Part shown: positions 8,939 to 19,100 of the stretch, one piece after another | Numbering within the stretch: position 1 is the stretch's first letter | Layout: each line of letters starts with the position of its first letter | DNA from: Methanobacteriota archaeon | GTDB taxonomy: Archaea > Thermoplasmatota > Poseidoniia > Poseidoniales > Poseidoniaceae | Assembly (NCBI GenBank): GCA_002726495.1 | Contig: PBTH01000037.1 | Coordinates: forward strand, 1 to 35,530 | Reading direction: 5' to 3' | DNA: 35,530 bases | The notes under the pieces: generated by a model | What the model was told of the DNA's origin: nothing | Database searches by the model: none | The model's input: only the letters and a program-made list of their open reading frames with translations | Translations under genes and position numbers: made by a program

Positions 8939-10281
8939 ATGGCTGCTCTCGCTAGAGCAACACATTCGTCAACGAGTTCACCAGAAACTCCAATGTGGTT
9001 TGCTGGGTCAAACATTGCTTCCAATTCTTCCGCCGAAAATGCTGCAGATATAGCAGGAGTGCGGCTGCACACATCGATTAATTCCTCTTTGTTAGCAACT
9101 GCTGTAAACGAGGCCTCCCGCAAGATTTCATGGGCTTCATCGCGAGCGATTCCGTGGTCCACAAGGTCGATCATCACCTTCTCGGCCATAACCAGGCCCC
9201 GTTGTGCTTTGATGTTCTCTAGACAACGTTCAGCATCAACCCACATATTCGTCAATACATCACGAGTCTTTGCAATTACATCCTCACACAGTGCAGAACC
9301 ATGGGAGAGGGTGAATCGTTCGCTGCTGGAATTCGCCAAATCTCTTTCGTGCCACAGGAGGGCATTTTCATAGGTAGGGATAATCATAGAACGGACAATA
9401 CGTGCCAATCCCGAAGCATTTTCTGATTTGATTGGATTTTTCTTATGAGCCATTGTTGATGAGCCAACCTGCTTTTTGACATCAAATCCTTCTCCTGCTT
9501 CTTGCAATTCTGAGCGTTGGAGATTACGAATTTCTTGGAGGATCTTTTCACAAGTTGCAGCGATATTGGCAAGCCATGAAACATATTCGATGTAGCGATC
9601 TCTTCCAACAACTTGAGTCGTTGCCAATGGCACTCCAAGTCCTAAATGTGTCAGAATAAGTCGTTGCAATTCACGAGCATGTTCACCTTGAGCGGCCCCC
9701 GTACCTACTGCTCCGAGGAATTTACCAACCGCAATACGTGGTGTCGCCTCATCGAGACGGACCAATTGTCTTCGCAGCTCATCCAACCAAACAGCGGCCT
9801 TTAATCCGAAGGTAATCGGTACCGCAGCTTGACCGTGTGTGCGTCCGAGCATGACAGTATCACGCTCTCGCTCTGCAACATCAGCACAAACTCCGATGAG
9901 CAGACAAAGTTGTTCACGTAACATGACGATGCTATCACGAAGTTGCAAGGCAACGGCAGTGTCAACAATATCATTTGATGTTGCGCCAAGGTGGATGCAC
10001 CAGCCAGCTTCACCGGCAGCTTCAGCCATCGCTTTGGTAAGTGCCATGATATCGTGGCGGGGCTCCGCTTCAATTTCAGAAACACGCTCCTTGGTCACCG
10101 AAGTTGGATTGGCGATCGACTCGATCACTTTGTAATCTGCTTCAGTGACACGGCCAAGTTGCATGTGAGCCCAAATGAGTGCACGTTCAACCTCCAATTG
10201 GCGTTCGTGACGGCCAAGCTCAGACCAGATGTGCTTGAATTCTTGACAGCCGTAGCGGTAATCCAATGGACAGAATGCCAT
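8932..10281 (-). CDS. purB: adenylosuccinate lyase
   Basis: MAFCPLDYRYG..., GSSTMAHKKNPIKSENASGLARIVRS (fumarase/ASL signature), HLGATSNDIVDTAVALQLRD. ORF extends to 10296. Confidence 0.95.
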   Translation of the reverse strand: MAFCPLDYRYGCQEFKHIWSELGRHERQLEVERALIWAHMQLGRVTEADYKVIESIANPTSVTKERVSEIEAEPRHDIMALTKAMAEAAGEAGWCIHLGATSNDIVDTAVALQLRDSIVMLREQLCLLIGVCADVAERERDTVMLGRTHGQAAVPITFGLKAAVWLDELRRQLVRLDEATPRIAVGKFLGAVGTGAAQGEHARELQRLILTHLGLGVPLATTQVVGRDRYIEYVSWLANIAATCEKILQEIRNLQRSELQEAGEGFDVKKQVGSSTMAHKKNPIKSENASGLARIVRSMIIPTYENALLWHERDLANSSSERFTLSHGSALCEDVIAKTRDVLTNMWVDAERCLENIKAQRGLVMAEKVMIDLVDHGIARDEAHEILREASFTAVANKEELIDVCSRTPAISAAFSAEELEAMFDPANHIGVSGELVDECVALARAAIQ

Positions 10282-10344
10282 GAACCGTGTCCGCACGACT
10301 CAACTCATCAACATTACCGTTGGCTCATATGGCCAAAATGTTCG

Positions 10345-10812
10345 TCAAAGCGATGGCTCTACCGATGATTCTGTAACCACTGGGCTCATGACAGATCGTA
10401 TCAGGATAATTGCGAGGCCGGTTGATAGTACAAAGAAAATACCGACAGAAGACGAGATGTTATACCACATCATGGCGACTCCAACGAGCGAACCGTAAGC
10501 GATAATTTGACAGAGGGCGGAAGCATAATGCAATCGGATTTTACGGGCCTCACTCAATTCAGATTCATGCTCAAGAAGAAAGGTGTACACGAGAAAATAA
10601 ATGGATTGGAATGGAAGTGCTGCCGCAATAATGGTCAAGGCAACCTCCCGTATTGCAGTAGGATTTCGTTCTTGCTCAATTCCTTGAAACAGCATAAAAG
10701 CTGTATTCGTACCAAGCAGAGCAGCCATAATGGTCCAACGCTTATCTTGTGAAGACGTACGTGATTCTACGTTAACAGAACCTTCATCCATGGGCTTGGT
10801 CATGGCCTTCAT
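10345..10812 (-). CDS. small multi-pass membrane protein of unknown function
   Basis: About 4 hydrophobic segments (WTIMAALLGTNTAFMLF; ALTIIAAALPFQSIYFLVYTFLL; CQIIAYGSLVGVAMMWY; GIFFVLSTGLAIILI). Start uncertain (10812, 10803 or downstream). Confidence 0.65.
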   Translation of the reverse strand: MKAMTKPMDEGSVNVESRTSSQDKRWTIMAALLGTNTAFMLFQGIEQERNPTAIREVALTIIAAALPFQSIYFLVYTFLLEHESELSEARKIRLHYASALCQIIAYGSLVGVAMMWYNISSSVGIFFVLSTGLAIILIRSVMSPVVTESSVEPSL

Positions 10813-10864
10813 GGTTTGATATTATCGCATAATATCTGGACAATATGCCAATATTATGTGTGGT

Positions 10865-11149
10865 TCAAAGATTGCGGAGCAAACGAAGAATTGTCCCAGT
10901 TATTGCTGCGACAATAAGTAACAGCACCATCATCGCAACCGGTCCGTATTGATTCTTGTCTCCAAGGGCTGTTCCCATGAAACCATCCCGTTGAAGAGCC
11001 TCGGCGAAACTGTTCACCTCTTCAAACTCGGGAAGAGGCCTACGAGGTATTCGCTCACCGTCCCGGACATCTCCCGCCATGATTCGTCGTTGATGGCATA
11101 GGTCATATGCCTTGCTCATCCGTCTGAATGAAACACAAGACTCATTCAC
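10865..11149 (-). CDS. small C-terminally anchored membrane protein of unknown function
   Basis: 94-aa ORF ending in a single TM (PVAMMVLLLIVAAITGTILRLLRNL). Start uncertain. Confidence 0.5.
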   Translation of the reverse strand: MNESCVSFRRMSKAYDLCHQRRIMAGDVRDGERIPRRPLPEFEEVNSFAEALQRDGFMGTALGDKNQYGPVAMMVLLLIVAAITGTILRLLRNL

Positions 11150-11158
11150 CCTTGGCGA

Positions 11159-11761
11159 TTGTCATTGCCTATGGACCGATGTTCATTTGATGTTGAAGGG
11201 AAAAACATTCACTTTGCTGTTGAAGGCAGTACAGGTGGAACAAGTTTTGGCTTGCATCTCGCCGCCGATGCTATTGCAAATAACGGAAGAGTGCTTTGGG
11301 CATCCAGTGACCTACCTGATGGGACACGATTTTCTCAACTTTTTGCTCACCTTTCACTGGTTGAGTCGTCACAATTTCATGCCATGAATTTTGGCGGAAA
11401 GTTTGAGAGAGCAATCGATGCGATGGTAGAGGCGGCAGTTGGATTACCGAGCGTAAAGCTCGTTGTCTTGGATGATTGGTGTGACAACACCGGCCGAATC
11501 CCTTCCAACCTCGTTTCAGAGGTGAAGCGGTTGGCCGATGAGACGGGTTCTGAAATTACGATTTTGCTGTTGTCCAAGGGGAGTGCTGATGCGAGTGGCT
11601 CAAGTGATGATCCTATCGTTGCTAGAGGCGATAAAGCAATGACAGATGCTGGTTACGAAACTTGGAAAATGTGGAGGAAAAAAGAAGGTGGCCACCGAAT
11701 TATCAAAACAGGAGACGCAGCACTTGAAGTTGAAATCAAAGATTCAGGATTCCATTTCTGA
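11159..11761 (+). CDS. RadB/RecA-superfamily-like protein with degenerate Walker A
   Basis: FAVEGSTGGTSFGLHLAADAIANNGRVLWASSDLPDGTRFSQLF, Walker-B-like VKLVVLDDW, ITILLLSKG and C-terminal beta strands MWRKKEGGHRIIKTGDAALEVEIKDSGF follow RadB layout. Start may be MDRCSF (11171). Confidence 0.6.
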   Translation: MSLPMDRCSFDVEGKNIHFAVEGSTGGTSFGLHLAADAIANNGRVLWASSDLPDGTRFSQLFAHLSLVESSQFHAMNFGGKFERAIDAMVEAAVGLPSVKLVVLDDWCDNTGRIPSNLVSEVKRLADETGSEITILLLSKGSADASGSSDDPIVARGDKAMTDAGYETWKMWRKKEGGHRIIKTGDAALEVEIKDSGFHF

Positions 11762-12001
11762 TTCTTCATCTTCACCGAGCAACTCAGCCATTTCATTGAG
11801 TGCATCCTCATCAGGTTCGTCGAATTGTTGAGGGTTGCGGGCTCCGCCTTCTAGTTCATCTTCGCCAGCGACTTTCGGTGCCGAACTTTCCAACATTTCT
11901 GCTCGATTGTCCATTGCTCTTCGTGAAATAAACCATACCATTACTGCCAATGATAAGATTCCAACGATGTAAGAAATATTTCTCGTCGTTTCTGGTTCCA
12001 T
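11744..12001 (-). CDS. small N-terminal TM protein with acidic tail
   Basis: MEPETTRNISYIVGILSLAVMVWFISRRAMDNRAEML... acidic C-terminus; ATG start in a clear intergenic region. Confidence 0.6.
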   Translation of the reverse strand: MEPETTRNISYIVGILSLAVMVWFISRRAMDNRAEMLESSAPKVAGEDELEGGARNPQQFDEPDEDALNEMAELLGEDEESEMES

Positions 12002-12064
12002 ATGAGTACGTGAAGGTATTGTCTTTTGATTGTTGCTAAGGATGGATGCGACAATTGTTCCATT

Positions 12065-13252
12065 TCAACCCCATGAGAGAGGTCGCGAAAGATGCCTTCT
12101 TGAGGATGCAGGTGGTTCAACCCAGCCTTCAAACGGTGGTTGAGCAGCAATGTCGTCCCAAGAATCTTCACATTTCCATTTGCAAGTTGGACATCTCAAT
12201 CCTTGGTTTCGACCCATACTTTTCATTCGCTGTCCGCATTGAGAGCAGAGTGGGCGCTGCTTTTTTCTTGCATTCCATGTAATGGCACGCAACTGTTCCA
12301 AGTGATACGAACCGTTTGGATGTTGAAGGCCCCTCATCTCAACACGGTCGCCTTGTTGCAACCATCTTGCCAATTGGTTGACCGGTCCACCTTCTCCAAA
12401 GGCGACCCACTCCCCATGCGATGTGATAAGACGCGCATGTTTTCGAGCCTCATCCACCAATACCTCTTCGATTACAGCGACTGTAGAAGGCAGAAGATGG
12501 TCTCCAGTCGCTTGATTCGTTTTGTATGTCCGGCAGCCGCTGAACGATTCTGTGTGTTCAGATTCCAAAAGAACAGCAAGCGCCTTGGTAGCAATATCAC
12601 GGGTTGTAGCCCGAACGCCACATAAAACTGGGGACAAACCCCGAGGTGCTACCAAAGAGGTGCCTCTACGAGGATCACGGGACAAAAAAGTGTCATCCCA
12701 TGAATCAATTTCAACGAGTGCGGCAGGGCAAACAGAACGGGGTTGGCTACTGGTTTGCGAACGCCTCCAAGCAATTGCCTCCCATGTCGCTTCTTTACCT
12801 CTCCATGAAACGGCAGCAATCGCACCAATGACGCCCAATCCTCCCCACGTTTTTGTTGCCTCTGGTTGGTCATCAATGTCAACATGATGCCGCACTGCAT
12901 CCCAGTAAAACGATTCATCGGGTTGCTCGGAAAACCATACCATGCCAGGATCGGATGGTACTTGCGGCCGGTTCGAGTGATGTGAAGGCGAAATCAATCC
13001 CTTTAATTTGACAATCTCATTGTTCCACCAATGGTCCAAATGTGAGATCAGCTCATTCTCATCATCGCAATCAATGGAAACTCCAAGTGCAGCATTTCCT
13101 CGTGTTCGCCCCGATGCAAATGGCCATAGACGAACCAACCGAACTTCACCTACAATGCATTGCTGGGGGAGGTTTTGAAGTAAATCCTCCATAACTTTGG
13201 TTGTGCACCCACCCGCCAAAGAATCCGTGTCATCCAACCCAAGCCAGCCCAT
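12065..13252 (-). CDS. tiaS: tRNA(Ile2) 2-agmatinylcytidine synthetase TiaS
   Basis: MGWLGLDDTDSLAGGCTTKVMEDLL, RLVRLWPFASGRTRGNAALGV, C-terminal OB-like region and zinc ribbon CSQCGQRM...LRCPTCKWKC. Confidence 0.93.
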   Translation of the reverse strand: MGWLGLDDTDSLAGGCTTKVMEDLLQNLPQQCIVGEVRLVRLWPFASGRTRGNAALGVSIDCDDENELISHLDHWWNNEIVKLKGLISPSHHSNRPQVPSDPGMVWFSEQPDESFYWDAVRHHVDIDDQPEATKTWGGLGVIGAIAAVSWRGKEATWEAIAWRRSQTSSQPRSVCPAALVEIDSWDDTFLSRDPRRGTSLVAPRGLSPVLCGVRATTRDIATKALAVLLESEHTESFSGCRTYKTNQATGDHLLPSTVAVIEEVLVDEARKHARLITSHGEWVAFGEGGPVNQLARWLQQGDRVEMRGLQHPNGSYHLEQLRAITWNARKKQRPLCSQCGQRMKSMGRNQGLRCPTCKWKCEDSWDDIAAQPPFEGWVEPPASSRRHLSRPLSWG

Positions 13253-13262
13253 TTACATCACC

Positions 13263-13925
13263 TCAAGGTCGGAAAAAATCTCCGGCATCATTCACATCCA
13301 ACAAACGCGAGAGGGCCGAATGAACACCTTCATCTGCACGAACACGAAATATTCTGGCTCCATAAGCCCAACCCGCCCCCATATCAGAACGTCGGTCTCC
13401 CACCATCAAATCCAAGGAGTTGACAGGGAGTGATTTTTCACCCCACCAATCAACTAAATCCCCCGATGGCTGATAGATTTCAGATTGAAATTCCCTCAGG
13501 CTGTTCATGTTATCTCTACGCAAAAGACGGTGACCAAGGTACAACATTTCCGGCGAAGGTTTTCTGCATCCGCAGCCATCCTCATATTTGTGAGGACATG
13601 TGAGAAATAAATCCACATAACCTCGTTCATTTTCTTCAAGCAAAAGACGTTGAAGTTCCTTGTGAATCGATTCAAGGCGAGCATGATCCCAAAGACCTCT
13701 ACTGATTGCTGATTGATTGGTAACTACACAGATAGAGAAGCCTGCTTCACGAAGTGCTGCAAGTGCATGAGCGGCATTTGGCAAGAGTTCCACCTCTGAA
13801 GGACGATTAACATAGCCAGGACGACCAACATTAATCACTCCATCACGGTCAAGGAATGCGATGGGGTTGTTCGAAAAACCAGTGCTGATTGTACCGACCC
13901 CCCAATGTGCAATCATGCCCGCCAT
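13263..13925 (-). CDS. HAD-family phosphatase, GmhB/HisB-N-like
   Basis: IAFLDRDGVINVGRPGYVNRPSEVELLPNAAHALAALREAGFSICVVTNQSAISRG, Zn-loop CPHKYEDGCGCRKPSPEML. Confidence 0.9.
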   Translation of the reverse strand: MAGMIAHWGVGTISTGFSNNPIAFLDRDGVINVGRPGYVNRPSEVELLPNAAHALAALREAGFSICVVTNQSAISRGLWDHARLESIHKELQRLLLEENERGYVDLFLTCPHKYEDGCGCRKPSPEMLYLGHRLLRRDNMNSLREFQSEIYQPSGDLVDWWGEKSLPVNSLDLMVGDRRSDMGAGWAYGARIFRVRADEGVHSALSRLLDVNDAGDFFRP

Positions 13926-13993
13926 GCCCTTACCAAGCCAAGGAACCTCATGGCCTTTACCAATTCTTGGTGAACTTCATATCAGCCCCCCTC

Positions 13994-14920
13994 ATGGGAG
14001 TAGTTGTGCTGATTGAGTCATCCACTGCTACCATCGTTGGTGCCACAGGTATGCTTGCTCTCGCAATATCATGGTTCATGCGTGCCAAAGGGGCCAATAG
14101 GATCGCACAATTTGGATGGATTGCCGTTGGATTGTTCTTTTTCAATATGGCCTGGACTTATGTTGAGCACGACGATATCGTACTTACGATAATGTGCGCG
14201 ATTACTTTACCGCTTTGTGTCGGAGTCGCTCTTTGGGAAGACAATTGTACACAGCGACAGAGAGAGGCTCTTGATTGGGCAAGAGGAACGGTAGCCTTTG
14301 CAGGAGGGCCATATCTCCTTATTGCTTATGTCCCCTACCTCAGTGTCTTTGCCATTTGGTTTGTTGCAACACAATCTGCCTGGTTCCTGGGTTTTTCTGG
14401 TGGACAGGAGATTGAAGTCGGTACAACTTGGGTTAACGCAGAGGGTGGACGCGTATCATGGTCCGAATGGGATGGAAACAGGTGGTTCTCCACTGATTTT
14501 ACAGGAGAATATGCGTTCCAGTCTGAACTTATTCTAGCTGATGGAAGCCTCATTGGAATTAATTTTGTTCTAGCCTGTACTGCTCTACAATCGATGGTGT
14601 TGTTCATCGGTGCAATATCGGTTCTTAACCTTCATTGGAAACAACGCGTGAGGGCATTGATTCTTATCATACCACTCATACATTTATTGAATGTATTTCG
14701 CAATGCTGGGTTGATTTGGATGCATATGACCTATACGCATTGGGACCTTTGGGGTATTTCAGTTTTCGATTTTGGCCATACATATGTTGCTAGAGTTGTG
14801 AGCCTTTTCGCCATGTTCTTAATGGCACTCATTATGTTTGAGATACTACCAACCATGCATCGCAATATCGTGGCCCTATCCGAACCTTTCATGAAAACGA
14901 AGTCCAAACCTCGTCGGTGA
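13994..14920 (+). CDS. archaeosortase/exosortase-family membrane protein
   Basis: Multi-TM with Cys motif NFVLACTALQSMVLF, Arg motif LLNVFRNAGLIW and third motif FGHTYVARVVSLFAM, in the order expected for archaeosortase A-like enzymes. Start chosen at MGVVVLIESS; ORF opens at 13889. Confidence 0.75.
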   Translation: MGVVVLIESSTATIVGATGMLALAISWFMRAKGANRIAQFGWIAVGLFFFNMAWTYVEHDDIVLTIMCAITLPLCVGVALWEDNCTQRQREALDWARGTVAFAGGPYLLIAYVPYLSVFAIWFVATQSAWFLGFSGGQEIEVGTTWVNAEGGRVSWSEWDGNRWFSTDFTGEYAFQSELILADGSLIGINFVLACTALQSMVLFIGAISVLNLHWKQRVRALILIIPLIHLLNVFRNAGLIWMHMTYTHWDLWGISVFDFGHTYVARVVSLFAMFLMALIMFEILPTMHRNIVALSEPFMKTKSKPRR

Positions 14921-14983
14921 TGTTACAGAAAATGAGATGAATCTCAGCGCAACTATCATGCAAGGGTGGCAATTGGCTTGGTC

Positions 14984-16078
14984 ATGGGCAAGGTTTCTTC
15001 CGAGTTCACATTCCAACGAACAGGACGTACCGTTAGAAACAGGACCGTTTTGGCTGCATTGACCAACAAACAAAGTCATGAGGACGGTTCACTTTCCAAC
15101 GATGAACGCCATTGGTTGACATTACGCAGTAAAGGCGGGTTTGGAATCGTCACCACCGCCGCCGCAAATGTCACGGAAACCGGAAGAGGATGGGATGGTG
15201 AATTGGGTGTATGGTCAGATTTGCATCTACCTGGGTTGACCCAACTCGCAGAAGAATTGACAAAACACGGTGCTCTTAGCCTTGTACAACTGTTCCACGG
15301 GGGCATGCGTGCTCCATTGAGGTTAACTGGAGTTCAACCCGTTTCGGCTTCAGAGAATACAGAACCAGGTATGGATGGAGTTGTTTCAAAGGAACTTAGT
15401 TCTGCAGAAATTGAATCGATCATTGATGATTTCAGCCAGGCTGCAAAGCGATGTGAACAAGCGGGATTTTGTGGGGTTGAGCTCCACGGAGCGCACAGTT
15501 ATTTGATCTCTCAATTTCTCGGTCCAGTAACCAACAGGAGAACGGATGAATGGGGTGGAACTCTGGAAAGCAGGGCAACATTCCTAAAACGAATCATAGA
15601 AGCAGTTCGGTCCTCGACATCAGAGGAATTTATCGTTGGAGTTCGCCTTTCTCCAACGATTAGAGACCTAGGGATCTCATTAGAAGAATCGTTGCAAGTC
15701 GCCGAGTGGTGTTCACAATGGGGGCTTGATTTCCTCCATATTTCATGTTGGGATATTTATCAAAACAAACAATCCATTGAAGGGAGGGAGCAAACACAAA
15801 CCAAGTGGTTTAGCGAGCGCCTTGCAGGGAGAATACCGATCATAACGACGGGAAAAATATGGACGAATGAAGATGTAGGATTCGCCATGAAAGAGGGGGC
15901 AGATTTCGTCGGTGTTGGTCTTGCGGGTATTGCACACCCTGATTGGCCGATGCAGTTGATGAACTCAACTGACCCGTCAAAACCTCCATTTTCAATCGAC
16001 CACTTGCAACGGTCAGGGCTCAGCCCAGTATTTATCGAATACATGATGCGTTGGAAAGGCTTTGTCGCTGATGAATGA
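14984..16078 (+). CDS. NADH:flavin oxidoreductase / Old Yellow Enzyme family
   Basis: GFCGVELHGAHSYLISQFLGPVTNRRTDEWGGTLESRATFLKRIIEAVR, OYE TIM-barrel signature. ATG start 14984; listed GTG at 14966. Confidence 0.92.
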   Translation: MGKVSSEFTFQRTGRTVRNRTVLAALTNKQSHEDGSLSNDERHWLTLRSKGGFGIVTTAAANVTETGRGWDGELGVWSDLHLPGLTQLAEELTKHGALSLVQLFHGGMRAPLRLTGVQPVSASENTEPGMDGVVSKELSSAEIESIIDDFSQAAKRCEQAGFCGVELHGAHSYLISQFLGPVTNRRTDEWGGTLESRATFLKRIIEAVRSSTSEEFIVGVRLSPTIRDLGISLEESLQVAEWCSQWGLDFLHISCWDIYQNKQSIEGREQTQTKWFSERLAGRIPIITTGKIWTNEDVGFAMKEGADFVGVGLAGIAHPDWPMQLMNSTDPSKPPFSIDHLQRSGLSPVFIEYMMRWKGFVADE

Positions 16079-16079
16079 A

Positions 16080-16151
16080 CGCCCTTGCCGCGATTCGAAC
16101 GCGGGTTCCTGGCTCCGGAGGCCGGGGTGATATCCACTACACTACAAGGGC
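16080..16151 (-). tRNA. tRNA-Arg (anticodon CCG)
   Basis: Reverse complement GCCCTTGTAGTGTAGTGGATATCACCCCGGCCTCCGGAGCCAGGAACCCGCGTTCGAATCGCGGCAAGGGC(G). 7-bp acceptor stem, D-stem GTG/CAC, loop CTCCGGA giving anticodon CCG, T-arm CCGCG-TTCGAAT-CGCGG. No encoded CCA. Confidence 0.9.
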
Positions 16152-16195
16152 ATGTCATCCTAAAGACTCGAGGTCATGAAGATGACCGTCTCAAT

Positions 16196-19100
16196 TCACA
16201 ACTTCTGCTGCCACGGATGCTCCGGTTCATCACGAACCCAGAGAGCCCCACTACCGGATGGATATTCGATGGTTTCCTTTCCATTGAGAACCATGCCCAT
16301 CAAGCTGTCATCGGGTGCATCAAGGAGTTGTTGGCTCGTTATTTCTATGCTGGATTGAAGGTCCAAAGACTCCGTTAAATCATTGCTCATGATGTTGTCC
16401 GAAGCAGTAAGAGGCCCTTCAATTGGTTCGGTAAATGATTCACTTCCGGATTCACCCATCTCAAACATTGCAGCATCTATGCGTTGTTCATCGCCCCATT
16501 CTTTCAATTCTTGTTCAGGCTTACTGCTGCGCATGAAGGTGAACACCAATCCAGCAAGAACGACGAAAACCAAGGCTGCTGAGGAGTAAATTAAGTCGTT
16601 GGCAACACTCGGAGCAAGGTCTGCATTATCACCGACTCCATCTCCATCGGTATCTACGGATTCGTCGGGGTCATTTGGAAACGCATCATCCTTATCTGGA
16701 ACGCCATCACCGTCTTCATCAAAAGCTGAGAAAGAGGTTTCACAAAGAAGCAACATCAATTCAAGTTCTTCTTTGTCAATGAATTCATCATCGTTGGCAT
16801 TGATCTCTTCAAAGTCAAAATTGTTGATCCAGTCATGAGATTCTAGGGATTCAAGAGTTACCTCGTTCCTGCCTTGTCCAAATCCATCAAAGACGGTTTG
16901 AGCCTCTACGTCACATGTGCATCGGTACTGGAGGTATTCGCCGTACTCTACCTCATTATCTGCATTGAGATCCATTGATTTACGTGACTCCTCGGATGCA
17001 TCGATACTGTCGCGTTCTCCACCTTCAAGAACACCCGATTTATCTCGGTCAAGTTGTTTAAAATTGATTCCAGCGGTTTCCGTGCATGTATCCACTGATT
17101 CAGGCTCTTCAGGTTCAACCGGTTCTATCGGGAACTCGGACTCATCCCACATAGCAACAAGAGAAACTTCCTCAGAATCGCTCATTCCTATAACTTGAAT
17201 GTCTATTCTTCCATTCATGGGCGACTCCATTGTGATTCTATGATTGGTGCCGGAATTACCGCTCTTGAGGGTTACATCATTCAATTCTGTATCAAGACCA
17301 AAATCACCACCAGGTCGGCCGCCACCTCCGGTAAAGATGACTTCATATTGAACACCGGAGATTACAATTTGAATGGCTCCACTGCCTCCAGAGGACTCGA
17401 TAATGAAGAAATTACCGGGTTGCTCAAGCATGGCATAGAATTCTATGGTCTGACCCTTTGGGATGCTGATACCATCCAAGGATTCATCATTGAACAACTC
17501 AATTGGGGTGCCATCATAGTCCCAAACATACCGGTCTGCGAATTCTGCAAGAATGTTAACGCCTGTGAAGGCATAGTCTGTTACAAGCAGTATGTACCAT
17601 GTCCCAGGTGTTGGATCATTGAATGCAATTCTATCGTCTGCCCCTTCGCTGGTTGAATGGTAATCGTATGTTGATCGTGTAGGAGCTTGGTCAAGGCGCA
17701 TGTAAAGAGATGCTTCTCCTTCTCCATCAGATAAGTCTACAATAAGACGCTCTGTTTCAGCAGGAACATCAACTTTGAAGTATTGAGATAAGCCCTTGTA
17801 TCCGCTTAGCAAGCCGTATTCAATACCTGGAGTGAGTGTTATCGCTTCTTCAGGGTCAACGTTTTCAGGTGGATAAACAAAATCCGCTATGATTGTAAAT
17901 TCCCTCGCCATTCTGGATGTATACGCCGTTACGTAGTACAAACCAGGTTCAACGTCAAAGAGATGTACTTCTTCGTCATTCCCCGGTTCATTTGACCATG
18001 TTTCTTGGACTTCAACGTTCTTCCCTCCAGGGGTTTCCTCATCAGAAGCAGGCTCTTCCCAACCCCAGAAGAAGTCCGGTTGCGGTGGGCTGTAATACGA
18101 CATTCCGAGGTCAACGTTTCCTCGGCCTCCATACGTTCGGACACGTAAATCAGCAAGTGGTTCTGTCACGTTGATGTAATAATAATTCATTGCAAAGTCA
18201 TCAAAATTTCCTTGGGACTGGATTTGTTGATTGGTCACCGCAATGCTCTGTTTGAGTTCCGTCATATCATCCAAGGTTGGAGGCGGGTCTGCTACGTCTA
18301 TTTCGATGTTAATGGTGAGGTCCTCGAAGTCATTATCTGGGATCAAGACAAACCAAACAACACCTTCTGTAGGCCATGATAATTCGTGATATGCCCATCC
18401 GAAATCAGCTCCAAAATAATCATCATTATTCCATTGGTTGGGTATTGTGTTGAATCCCACATAGACGTCATAGTTGATTGGGTCCTCAAAATCATCGAAT
18501 TTAAACGAAGATGAGAACCAAGTGAGGGAGCGCGTATATTCTTCAACTTCTGTGAAGAAAAGTAGCGTATCACCTTCACTAGCATCATCAACTGTATACT
18601 CTTCATCCGAAAACAGTTCTACTGCTTGGGCAACAATGCTTCCGTCAGGCATCACCCAATCTGCACCAATGATGCTCCCTTCTCGTGAAGTTGTAACTGA
18701 ATCAAGCGTCATGTTGCCTTCGCCTTCGGGGAAGGCCCACGTTGAAACCGCAGCCTGCTCTTGGTTTGCTGATGAACCACTTGAAACTGTGACGTTATCG
18801 ATCATACCTTCAAAGAAGTTGCAATCACAACCAGCACCCATGCGTCCGATGTAAAATTCGTCACAATCTTCACCTGAAGTGAAACAATCGTTTGAACCGA
18901 AATCACCGAGTGGTAATTTTGCACCGTTTGCATCTATTGAACCCGCAGGTTGTTCGTTAATGAAAAATTGACCTCCAACATTCACTTCGATGTCAACCCG
19001 AACGTGCGTCCACTCATTGACCGCAACCGTAGCATTGGAGACTGGGTGTTGAGAAAGGCTGTACTGGGATGCATAAGCCAATGAATCTCCGTTGAGGTAA

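Noticed and set aside
8936-9373. 144-aa plus-strand Ser/Ala-rich ORF (8939..9373) opposite purB
   Set aside because: Antisense shadow of PurB; composition bias only.
17195-17656. 153-aa Cys-rich plus-strand ORF
   Set aside because: Antisense to the continuous surface-protein ORF; no start context or domain.
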